64,000 bases of DNA from Kluyvera sichuanensis (lineage in GTDB: Bacteria > Pseudomonadota > Gammaproteobacteria > Enterobacterales > Enterobacteriaceae), in NCBI RefSeq assembly GCF_014218705.1, contig NZ_JABBJF010000002.1:310001-374000 (forward strand), read 5' to 3'. Shown here piece by piece: positions 46,539-54,135 of this stretch (positions within the stretch are counted from its first letter, which is position 1; every line of letters begins with the position of its first letter). The position numbers and the translations under genes are program-made. The notes under the pieces are model-generated. The model searched no databases and was not told the origin of the DNA. It saw only the letters and a list, made by a program, of their open reading frames with translations.

Positions 46539-48971
46539 ATGACCACTCTGAAACTCGATAAACTGACCGACCGCATTCAGGCCCACAAAAACGCGCTGGT
46601 GCATATCGTGAAGCCACCGGTGTGCACCGAACGTGCGCGTCACTATACCGAAGCCTATCAGCAGCATCTCGACAAACCAATCCCGGTACGCCGTGCGCTG
46701 GCCCTGGCCCATCACCTCGCAGAACGCACTATCTGGATCAAGCATGACGAGCTGATCATCGGCAACCAGGCAAGCGAAGTGCGCGCCGCGCCTATCTTCC
46801 CGGAATATACCGTCAGTTGGATTGAAAAAGAGATCGACGACCTGGCCGATCGCCCAGGCGCTGGCTTTGCGGTGAGCGAAGAAAACAAACGCGTGTTACA
46901 CGAGGTATGCCCATGGTGGCGCGGCCAGACCGTACAGGACCGCTGCTACGGCATGTTCACCGACGAGCAAAAAGCGCTGCTGGCGACCGGCATCATCAAA
47001 GCCGAAGGCAACATGACCTCCGGCGATGCCCACCTGGCGGTGAACTTCCCGCTGCTGCTGGAAAAAGGCCTCGACGGTATGCGCGCTAAGGTAGCCGAGC
47101 GCCGCACCCGCATTAACCTGACCGTGCTGGAAGACCTGCACGGCGAGCAGTTCCTGAAAGCGATTGATATCGTACTGGACGCGGTGAGCCTGCATATTGA
47201 ACGTTTCGCCGAACTGGCGCGCAAGATGGCTGCCGAAGAAATTCGTGAAAGCCGCCGCGACGAACTGCTGGCAATGGCCGAAAACTGCGATGTGATTGCC
47301 CACGAGCCGCCAAAAACCTTCTGGCAGGCGCTGCAGCTGTGCTACTTCATCCAGCTGATTCTGCAAATTGAGTCCAACGGCCACTCGGTGTCGTTTGCCC
47401 GCATGGACCAGTATCTCTACCCGTACTACCGTCGCGACGTTGAGCTGGAACAGACGCTGGATCGCGAACACGCCATCGAGCTGTTGCACAGCTGTTGGCT
47501 GAAGCTGCTGGAAGTGAACAAGATTCGCTCCGGCTCGCACTCTAAAGCGTCCGCCGGTAGCCCGCTGTATCAGAACGTCACCATCGGCGGTCAGAAACTG
47601 GTGAACGGTGAAGCGCTGGACGCGGTGAACCCGCTCTCTTACGCGATTCTCGAATCCTGCGGCCGTTTGCGTTCCACTCAACCTAACCTGAGCGTGCGCT
47701 ACCACGCGGGCATGAGCAACGACTTCCTCGACGCCTGCGTGCAGGTAATTCGCTGCGGCTTCGGCATGCCGGCGTTCAACAACGATGAAATCGTTATCCC
47801 GGAATTTATTAAGCTCGGCGTTGAGCCGGAAGATGCCTACGACTATGCGGCCATCGGCTGTATCGAAACCGCCGTCGGCGGCAAGTGGGGTTACCGCTGC
47901 ACTGGCATGAGCTTTATCAACTTTGCCCGCGTAATGCTCGCGGCGATGGAAGGCGGCCGCGATGCCACCAGCGGCAAGGTATTCTTGCCGCAAGAGCACG
48001 CGCTGTCGCAGGGCAACTTCGCCAACTTCGATCAAATGCTGGCCGACTGGGATACCCAGATTCGCTACTACACCCGCAAATCGATTGAGATTGAGTACGT
48101 GGTCGACACCATGCTGGAAGAGAACGTGCATGATATTCTGTGCTCGGCGCTGGTTGACGACTGCATTGAACGGGCGAAAAGCATCAAACAGGGTGGCGCG
48201 AAGTATGACTGGGTTTCCGGCCTGCAAGTCGGTATCGCCAACCTCGGCAACAGCCTGGCGGCGGTGAAAAAGCTGGTCTTCGATCAGGGGCTGATTGGTC
48301 AGCAGGAGCTGGCAAAAGCGCTGGCGGAAGACTACGACGGCCTGACTCACGAGCAGCTGCGCCAGCGTTTGATCAACGGCGCGCCGAAGTACGGCAATGA
48401 TGATGACAGCGTCGACACCCTGCTGGCTCGCGCCTACCAGACCTATATCGATGAGCTGAAACAGTATCACAACCCGCGCTACGGTCGCGGCCCGATTGGC
48501 GGCAACTACTACGCTGGCACGTCCTCTATCTCTGCGAACGTACCGTTTGGCGCGCAGACCATGGCAACGCCGGACGGCCGTAAGGCCAAAACCCCGCTTG
48601 CCGAAGGGGCCAGCCCGGCTTCCGGCACCGACCATCTTGGGCCAACGGCGGTGATTAGCTCGGTTGGGAAGTTGCCAACCTCGGCGATTCTTGGCGGTGT
48701 GCTGTTGAACCAGAAGCTGAACCCGGCAACCCTTGAGAACGAAAGCGACAAGCAGAAGCTGATGGCGCTGCTGCGCACCTTCTTCGAAGTACACAAAGGC
48801 TGGCATATTCAGTACAACATCGTGTCGCGCGAAACGCTGCTGGAAGCGAAGAAACACCCGGATCAGTATCGTGACCTGGTGGTGCGCGTGGCAGGGTATT
48901 CGGCGTTCTTTACCGCGCTATCGCCGGATGCGCAGGACGATATTATTGCGCGTACGGAGCATACGCTGTAG
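46539..48971 (+). CDS. ybiW: Glycyl radical enzyme YbiW (PflF)
   Basis: An 810-aa glycyl radical enzyme, the E. coli length. The radical Gly786 is in VRVAGYSAFF near the end and the thiyl Cys is in DYAAIGCIETAVGG. The active site is of the dehydratase/eliminase type, not pyruvate formate-lyase, which has two adjacent cysteines. It has recently been assigned ring opening of 1,5-anhydroglucitol 6-phosphate to 1-deoxyfructose 6-phosphate, the substrate then cleaved by FsaA. Operon with ybiY; FNR-like site and shared operator upstream. Confidence 0.94.
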   Translation: MTTLKLDKLTDRIQAHKNALVHIVKPPVCTERARHYTEAYQQHLDKPIPVRRALALAHHLAERTIWIKHDELIIGNQASEVRAAPIFPEYTVSWIEKEIDDLADRPGAGFAVSEENKRVLHEVCPWWRGQTVQDRCYGMFTDEQKALLATGIIKAEGNMTSGDAHLAVNFPLLLEKGLDGMRAKVAERRTRINLTVLEDLHGEQFLKAIDIVLDAVSLHIERFAELARKMAAEEIRESRRDELLAMAENCDVIAHEPPKTFWQALQLCYFIQLILQIESNGHSVSFARMDQYLYPYYRRDVELEQTLDREHAIELLHSCWLKLLEVNKIRSGSHSKASAGSPLYQNVTIGGQKLVNGEALDAVNPLSYAILESCGRLRSTQPNLSVRYHAGMSNDFLDACVQVIRCGFGMPAFNNDEIVIPEFIKLGVEPEDAYDYAAIGCIETAVGGKWGYRCTGMSFINFARVMLAAMEGGRDATSGKVFLPQEHALSQGNFANFDQMLADWDTQIRYYTRKSIEIEYVVDTMLEENVHDILCSALVDDCIERAKSIKQGGAKYDWVSGLQVGIANLGNSLAAVKKLVFDQGLIGQQELAKALAEDYDGLTHEQLRQRLINGAPKYGNDDDSVDTLLARAYQTYIDELKQYHNPRYGRGPIGGNYYAGTSSISANVPFGAQTMATPDGRKAKTPLAEGASPASGTDHLGPTAVISSVGKLPTSAILGGVLLNQKLNPATLENESDKQKLMALLRTFFEVHKGWHIQYNIVSRETLLEAKKHPDQYRDLVVRVAGYSAFFTALSPDAQDDIIARTEHTL

Positions 48972-48983
48972 GTCGGTGCTTTT

Positions 48984-49028
48984 CCCCTCACCCTAACCCT
49001 CTCCCCCCAGGGGAGAGGGAACCGATCG
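48984..49028. repeat. Dispersed hairpin repeat, copy 2 (after ybiW)
   Basis: Same element as 44761-44806: CCCCTCACCCTAACCCTCTC..., stem CCTCTCCCC / GGGGAGAGG, ending AACCGATCG. A REP-like unit (GTAGCCCGGGCGAACGCAGT...CCCGGG) follows at 49047-49074. Confidence 0.7.
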
Positions 49029-49078
49029 ACGTTGTCGATAAGCGGGTAGCCCGGGCGAACGCAGTGACCCCGGGTTTT

Positions 49079-49116
49079 CTTTCGAATGAAATAAATTTGT
49101 GCTTTAGCTCACATTG
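49079..49116 (+). promoter_or_regulatory. Shared operator, site B, and CRP-like site upstream of ybiV
   Basis: CTTTCGAATGAAAT (49079-49092) matches the ybiU site in 13 of 14 bases. Just downstream, TGTGC-N6-TCACA (49098-49113) differs from the CRP consensus at one base. The ybiV ATG is at 49161. Confidence 0.55.
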
Positions 49117-49160
49117 TAATTAAATTGTTTCTGGCCGAAGTTACTCCAGGAGCATCCCGC

Positions 49161-49976
49161 ATGACCGTTAAAGTTATCGTCACTGATATGGACGGAACTT
49201 TTCTTAATGACGCCAAGACCTACGACCGTTCGCGGTTTCTGGCGCAGTTTGAACAGCTTCAACAGCGTGGCATTGAATTCGTCGTTGCCAGCGGCAACCA
49301 GTATTACCAGCTGATTACCTTCTTCCCTGAAATCCGTGACCGCATCTCTTTTGTCGCTGAAAATGGCGCGCTGGTTTACGAACACGGGCAGCAGCTTTTC
49401 CACGGTGAGCTGACGAAGCATGAGTACCAGGTGGTGATTGGTGAGCTGCTGAAAGACCCGCAGATGTACTTCGTCGCCTGCGGTCTGGAAAGCGCCTACA
49501 TCAGCGAGAGCGCGCCAGATGCGCTGGTCGAGCTGATGTCCAAACACTACTACCGCTTAAAGCGCGTAGCGAACTTCCACGACGTCGATGACAAAATGTT
49601 CAAGTTCTCGCTGAACCTGCCGGATAGCGACATTCCCGATCTGATTGATAAGCTGCACGTCTCCCTCGACGGCATTATGAAGCCCGTCACCAGCGGCTTC
49701 GGCTTTGTCGATCTCATTATTCCTGGCCTTCACAAAGCCAACGGCATCAGCCGACTGCTGAAACGCTGGCAGCTTTCGCCACAGCAGTGCGTGGCGATTG
49801 GCGACAGCGGCAACGATGCCGAAATGCTTAAGCTTGTGAAGTACGCCTTCGCAATGGGCAACGCGGGCGAGAGCATTAAAGCCATCGCCGACTATCAGAC
49901 CGACGATAACAACCACGACGGCGCGCTGAATGTGATTCAGGCCGTGCTGGATAGCACCGCGCCTTTCTCTTCCTGA
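49161..49976 (+). CDS. ybiV: HAD-family sugar phosphatase YbiV
   Basis: A 271-aa Cof-type HAD phosphatase, as in E. coli. Start at 49161 follows CCAGGAGCATCCCGC. Motif I DMDGTF (9-14), [18 protein letters not shown] and [10 protein letters not shown] are intact. E. coli YbiV (Sup) hydrolyses fructose 1-phosphate, ribose 5-phosphate and glucose 6-phosphate. It carries the same upstream inverted repeat as ybiY and ybiU, suggesting a common regulon. Paralogue of ybjI at 11 kb. Confidence 0.94.
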   Translation: MTVKVIVTDMDGTFLNDAKTYDRSRFLAQFEQLQQRGIEFVVASGNQYYQLITFFPEIRDRISFVAENGALVYEHGQQLFHGELTKHEYQVVIGELLKDPQMYFVACGLESAYISESAPDALVELMSKHYYRLKRVANFHDVDDKMFKFSLNLPDSDIPDLIDKLHVSLDGIMKPVTSGFGFVDLIIPGLHKANGISRLLKRWQLSPQQCVAIGDSGNDAEMLKLVKYAFAMGNAGESIKAIADYQTDDNNHDGALNVIQAVLDSTAPFSS

Positions 49977-49980
49977 AGAT

Positions 49981-50076
49981 AGCCCGGACGAGGCGCACAG
50001 CGCCGACTCCGGGGATTCTCCCCATTTCCAGATCTTGTGCCTTCCCGGCGTCGCTACGCTCGGCCTGGCTACTTTT
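49981..50076. repeat. REP-like pair after ybiV
   Basis: Two REP-like units in opposite orientation: TAGCCCGGACGAGGCGCACA... (from 49981) and ...CCCGGCGTCGCTACGCTCGG ending in GGCTAC (to 50076). They lie between ybiV and ybiU. Confidence 0.6.
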
Positions 50077-50155
50077 CCCCTTCGTGATCGAACGCAAGAA
50101 TTTAAACTTGCATTAACCTTATTTTAACTTAAAGTATCACCTGTAATGCATTTTA

Positions 50156-50169
50156 CTTTCGAATGAAAG
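50156..50169 (+). promoter_or_regulatory. Shared operator, site C (upstream of ybiU)
   Basis: CTTTCGAATGAAAG, a 14-base inverted repeat with arms CTTTC / GAAAG around GAAT, 14 bases ahead of the ybiU ATG. Its reverse complement is exactly the core of site A before ybiY. Binding here would block the ribosome-site region and initiation. Confidence 0.65.
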
Positions 50170-50183
50170 GTTGCGAGGTTGAT

Positions 50184-51449
50184 ATGACAATGTCCTTTAC
50201 CCACGAAACGCTGCCCGCCGACCCGAAAGCGGCGATTCGCCAGATGAAGCAGGCGCTGCGCGCCCAGATTGGCGATGTGCAGGCGGTGTTCGACCGCCTG
50301 AGCGCCACCATTGAAGCCCGCGTGGCGGAAATTAACGCACTGAAGGCTGAGGGTCAGCCGGTATGGCCGGAGATCCCGTATGCCGAACTCGCGGCCGGAA
50401 AGATAACGGAAGCCACCCGCGCTGAGGTGAAGCGTCGCGGCTGTGCGGTGATCAAAGGTCATTTCCCTCGCGAACAGGCATTAGCCTGGGATCGTTCGAT
50501 GCTAGACTACCTCGACCTCAATCACTTTGACGATGTCTACAAAGGTCCCGGCGACACCTTCTTCGGGTCGCTTGATGCCTCACGCCCGGAGATTTACCCC
50601 ATCTACTGGTCACAGGCGCAGATGCAGGCCCGCCAGAGCCCGGAAATGGCGCAAGCGCAGTCATTCCTGAACCGTTTGTGGCAGGTGGAAAGCGACGGTA
50701 AGCAGTGGTTTAACCCTGATATCAGCGTTATCTACCCGGATCGTATTCGCCGCCGCCCGCCGGGCACCACCTCTAAAGGTCTGGGCGCACATACCGACTC
50801 CGGCGCGCTGGAGCGCTGGCTGTTACCCGCCTACCAGCAGGTATTTGCCAACGTGTTTAACGGCAATATTGAACAGTACGATCCGTGGAACGCCGCGCAC
50901 CGCACTGATGTGGAAGAGTACACCGTCGATAACACCACCAAATGCTCGGTATTCCGCACCTTCCAGGGCTGGACGGCGCTCTCCGATATGATTCCCGATC
51001 AGGGATTATTGCACGTCGTGCCGATTCCAGAAGCGATGGCCTACGTGCTGCTGCGTCCACTGCTGGATGATGTGCCGGACGACGAACTCTGCGGCGTCGC
51101 GCCGGGCAAAGTGCTGCCGATTTCCGAGAAGTGGCACCCGCTGTTAATCAGCGCACTGACTACCATTCCTGCCATTGAGGCCGGGGATTCAGTATGGTGG
51201 CACTGCGACGTGATTCACTCGGTAGCACCGGTCGAGAACCAGCAAGGCTGGGGCAACGTGATGTATATTCCGGCGGCACCGATGTGTGCGAAAAACCTCG
51301 CCTACGCCCATAAGGTGAAGGCTGCGCTGGAGCGCGGTGCCTCGCCTGGCGACTTCCCGCGCGAAGATTACGAAGCCGACTGGCAAGGGCGCTTCACCCT
51401 TGCCGACCTTAACATTCACGGCAAGCGAGCGCTCGGTATCAACGGCTGA
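50184..51449 (+). CDS. ybiU: DUF1479 family dioxygenase-like protein YbiU
   Basis: A 421-aa protein matching E. coli YbiU in length when started at 50184 (RBS GCGAGGTTGAT). DUF1479 has a cupin fold like Fe(II)/2-oxoglutarate dioxygenases: the candidate metal ligands are in GLGAHTDSGALERW (His-x-Asp) and WWHCDVIHSVAP (His). No substrate is known. An upstream ATG at 50163 would overlap operator site C and is less likely. The end overlaps the convergent LacI gene by 34 bases. Confidence 0.93.
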   Translation: MTMSFTHETLPADPKAAIRQMKQALRAQIGDVQAVFDRLSATIEARVAEINALKAEGQPVWPEIPYAELAAGKITEATRAEVKRRGCAVIKGHFPREQALAWDRSMLDYLDLNHFDDVYKGPGDTFFGSLDASRPEIYPIYWSQAQMQARQSPEMAQAQSFLNRLWQVESDGKQWFNPDISVIYPDRIRRRPPGTTSKGLGAHTDSGALERWLLPAYQQVFANVFNGNIEQYDPWNAAHRTDVEEYTVDNTTKCSVFRTFQGWTALSDMIPDQGLLHVVPIPEAMAYVLLRPLLDDVPDDELCGVAPGKVLPISEKWHPLLISALTTIPAIEAGDSVWWHCDVIHSVAPVENQQGWGNVMYIPAAPMCAKNLAYAHKVKAALERGASPGDFPREDYEADWQGRFTLADLNIHGKRALGING

Positions 51450-52519
51450 TTGTCGTACAGCCCTTCCCGCTCTACGGCGGTGTGCCCCTTTCCGGGGCGC
51501 ACCCGCCTGACCGACTCCCGCACCGCCAGCCGCCCGTGCAACAGCAGTGAACCCACCGGTGCATCCGGGCGAATTAAGCGCTGTTGCAGCATCTGCACCG
51601 CCTCAACGCCCAGCTCATCACGCGGAACGTGAACCGCCGTTAGCGGCACATCTTCAATCGCCGCCAGGTTAAAGCCGTCGATGCTCATCACCGAAACATC
51701 CTGCGGCACGCGCAGCCCGCGCTGACGCAGCGCGTTGATAGTGCCCGCCGCCATAAAATCACCGCCGACCAGGAACGCCGTTGGCATCGGGCGGCTGTCC
51801 AGCGCGTCGAGCCACGCCCCCACCTTTTCCTCCGCCCCTTTGGCGCTAAAGCTGCCGATGTTGAGCAGGTCACGCTCATGCTGAAAAACAAGGTTATGCT
51901 GTCGCCACGACTCTTTAATGCCCGCCAGTCGCTGCTCCATAGTGTAGCGGCGCAGGCACATCACGTTCATCACCTCACGGTGGCCCATTTCAAACAGATA
52001 ACGGGCGGCAAATGCGCCGATCATTCGGTGATCGGGCGCGATAGCGGGCAATCGCATACGATCGTCGCGGCAGTTGATCAGCACGCAGGGCTTGCCGAGA
52101 TCGGCCGCCAGATCGTGAATATGCGGATCGTCGATACCCAACAGAATAGCCGCCTGCGTCTCTGGTTCATTCATGCGCGACAAAAACAGCGTCGGGTCAC
52201 CGTCGTTCTCTTCCAGCGGGCAATAGCGCAGGCGCACCTCGTGCGGCGCCAGCGCCTTGCTGATGCTCTGAATCACGCGGTAATAGAAGATATCCGAACG
52301 CTCGTCAAACGCCCTTGGCGGCGCAAAAATTATCAGATTGTTCAGCAACATGCGGCCTGCTGCCATGCCGTCCATCACCCCCAACTCACGCGCACAGGCC
52401 AGCACTTTTTCCCTGGCGCGGTCGCTGGTGTTGGCTTTCCCTGCTAATACCCGCGAAACGGTGCTGGCGGAGAGCCCGGTTCGCGCGGCAATTTCCGCGA
52501 TTCTTAGCTTCTTTTCCAT
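51416..52519 (-). CDS. LacI family regulator beside ybiU
   Basis: A 367-aa LacI/GalR repressor. Start at 52519 follows GAGGCGGATCACATA. DNA-binding helix LRIAEIAARTGLSASTVSRVLAGKANTS (about 5-32), then a sugar-sensing domain. E. coli K-12 has no such gene here. It could control the divergent MFS-GH31 genes and, from the three shared inverted repeats nearby, perhaps ybiYW, ybiV and ybiU. Its own upstream region holds ATGAAA-GAAT-TTTCAT (52545-52560), sharing a half-site with those repeats. Confidence 0.88.
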   Translation of the reverse strand: MEKKLRIAEIAARTGLSASTVSRVLAGKANTSDRAREKVLACARELGVMDGMAAGRMLLNNLIIFAPPRAFDERSDIFYYRVIQSISKALAPHEVRLRYCPLEENDGDPTLFLSRMNEPETQAAILLGIDDPHIHDLAADLGKPCVLINCRDDRMRLPAIAPDHRMIGAFAARYLFEMGHREVMNVMCLRRYTMEQRLAGIKESWRQHNLVFQHERDLLNIGSFSAKGAEEKVGAWLDALDSRPMPTAFLVGGDFMAAGTINALRQRGLRVPQDVSVMSIDGFNLAAIEDVPLTAVHVPRDELGVEAVQMLQQRLIRPDAPVGSLLLHGRLAVRESVRRVRPGKGHTAVEREGLYDNQPLIPSARLP

Positions 52520-52819
52520 TATGTGATCCGCCTCTAATTCAGAAATGAAAGAATTTTCATGACATAAAAACCGCACGCTGACGGGATTTGAATGCTTGTA
52601 CGTAATCTATATCAGCCAGTTATGAAAAAACGTGCACAAAACCCGCTTTCCCCCGCTTTTATTGTCTCCTACTGTGAATTGGTAGAACAACTTCCATACA
52701 AGAACGGTGGAAGTGAACAAAAACAAAAACGATAACAATCAAAATCTTAATAAAAGTGGTGTGACAACTCCCCCACGCAGTTGGCGCACCGTCCCCTACA
52801 TCATCCTGTGGAGAACCCT
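52520..52819. promoter_or_regulatory. Divergent promoter region between the LacI gene and the MFS gene
   Basis: A 300-base gap. ATGAAA-GAAT-TTTCAT (52545-52560) is a 16-base inverted repeat close to the LacI start and contains TGAAAG, a half of the CTTTCGAATGAAAG element found before ybiU. The MFS side is A-rich without a clear palindrome. Confidence 0.45.
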
Positions 52820-54121
52820 ATGAGCCAGGGTATCAATAATGATATGGCCGTCAGCAAAACGCGCCGCGTAGTGAAAAACCTGCGCTGGTGGATGCTGGTC
52901 CTCTTTTTACTTGGTGTGACCGTCAACTACATCACCCGCAACTCGCTGGGTATTCTGGCCCCGGAGCTGAAAACCAGCCTTGGGATCACCACCGAACAGT
53001 ATTCGTGGATTGTCGGGGCCTTCCAGATTGCCTACACCCTGTTCCAGCCGCTGTGCGGCTGGCTGATTGACGTAATTGGCCTCAAACTGGGCTTTATGAT
53101 CTGCGCCAGTCTGTGGGCACTGGCCTGCCTGCTGCATGCGGGAGCCGGTAACTGGGTGCATCTGGCGCTGTTACGCTTCTTTATGGGCGGCGCGGAAGCG
53201 GCGGCAACCCCGGCAAACGCCAAGACGATTGGCGAGTGGTTCCCGAAATCCGAGCGCCCGGTGGCGGCAGGATGGGCGGGCGTAGGCTTTTCTATCGGCG
53301 CGATGCTGGCGCCACCGATTATCTACTTTGCCCATGCCTCCTTCGGCTGGCAGGGCGCATTTATGTTTACCGGCGTGCTGGCAGCGGCGTGGGTGGTGCT
53401 GTGGTGGGTGTTCTACCATAACCCGGACAAACACCCGAACCTGGGCAAGGCCGAACTGGACTATATCCGCCAGGATAACGAAGCGCCGCCGGTCAAGCTG
53501 CCGTTCCTCACCGCGTTGAAAACCGTCGGCAAAAACAAACGCTTCTACGGTATTGCCATTCCGGCGTTTATGGCGGAACCGGCCTGGGCCGTATTCAGCT
53601 TCTGGATGCCGCTCTACTTCGCCAAACAGTACAACATGGATCTCAAGCAGATCGCCCTGTTCGCCTGGCTGCCGTTCCTCGCCGCCGACCTCGGCAGCGT
53701 CGCCAGCGGTTACTTAACCCGCCTGTATGTCCGTCTGTTTGGCTGCTCGCGCGTCAACTCCACCGTCGCAAGCTCCGTCACCGGCGCCTTCTTAATGGTG
53801 TCACTCGCTGTGGTCGCACTCACTAAAGATCCCATCGTTGCCGTGGTGCTGATGTCGATTGGCGGCTTCGGCCACCAGATCATCTCCTGCATGCTGAGCG
53901 CGCTGGTGGTGGAGTCGTTCGATAAAGGACAGATGGCAACCGTGAACGGCATGCGTGGATCCGCCGCGTGGATCGCGAGCTTTATCTTTTCCCTGATTAT
54001 CGGGGTGACTGCCGACAAAATCGGCTTCAACCCGCTGTTTATCGCCATGGGCTTCTTCGACCTGATTGGCGCCATCTTCCTGGTTTCTTTTATTGCTGAA
54101 CGTCGCGCAAAACGCGCCTGA
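52820..54121 (+). CDS. MFS transporter, anion:cation symporter (ACS) family
   Basis: A 433-aa, 12-helix transporter. Start at 52820 follows GTGGAGAACCCT. The stretch NYITRNSLGILAPELKTSLGIT and the GGAEAAATPANAKTIGEWFPKSER loop are typical of the ACS family (ExuT, GudP, DgoT), which moves organic anions such as hexuronates with protons or sodium. The GH31 glycosidase gene starts 14 bases after its stop, so the imported substrate is probably a small alpha-glycoside, possibly acidic. Confidence 0.87.
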   Translation: MSQGINNDMAVSKTRRVVKNLRWWMLVLFLLGVTVNYITRNSLGILAPELKTSLGITTEQYSWIVGAFQIAYTLFQPLCGWLIDVIGLKLGFMICASLWALACLLHAGAGNWVHLALLRFFMGGAEAAATPANAKTIGEWFPKSERPVAAGWAGVGFSIGAMLAPPIIYFAHASFGWQGAFMFTGVLAAAWVVLWWVFYHNPDKHPNLGKAELDYIRQDNEAPPVKLPFLTALKTVGKNKRFYGIAIPAFMAEPAWAVFSFWMPLYFAKQYNMDLKQIALFAWLPFLAADLGSVASGYLTRLYVRLFGCSRVNSTVASSVTGAFLMVSLAVVALTKDPIVAVVLMSIGGFGHQIISCMLSALVVESFDKGQMATVNGMRGSAAWIASFIFSLIIGVTADKIGFNPLFIAMGFFDLIGAIFLVSFIAERRAKRA

Positions 54122-54135
54122 GAGTGGATGTAGAT

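Noticed and set aside
46896-48857. A 653-codon open frame on the minus strand opposite ybiW.
   Set aside because: It lies wholly inside a conserved glycyl radical enzyme gene; long antisense frames are common opposite GC-rich coding sequence, and its translation shows no recognisable domain.
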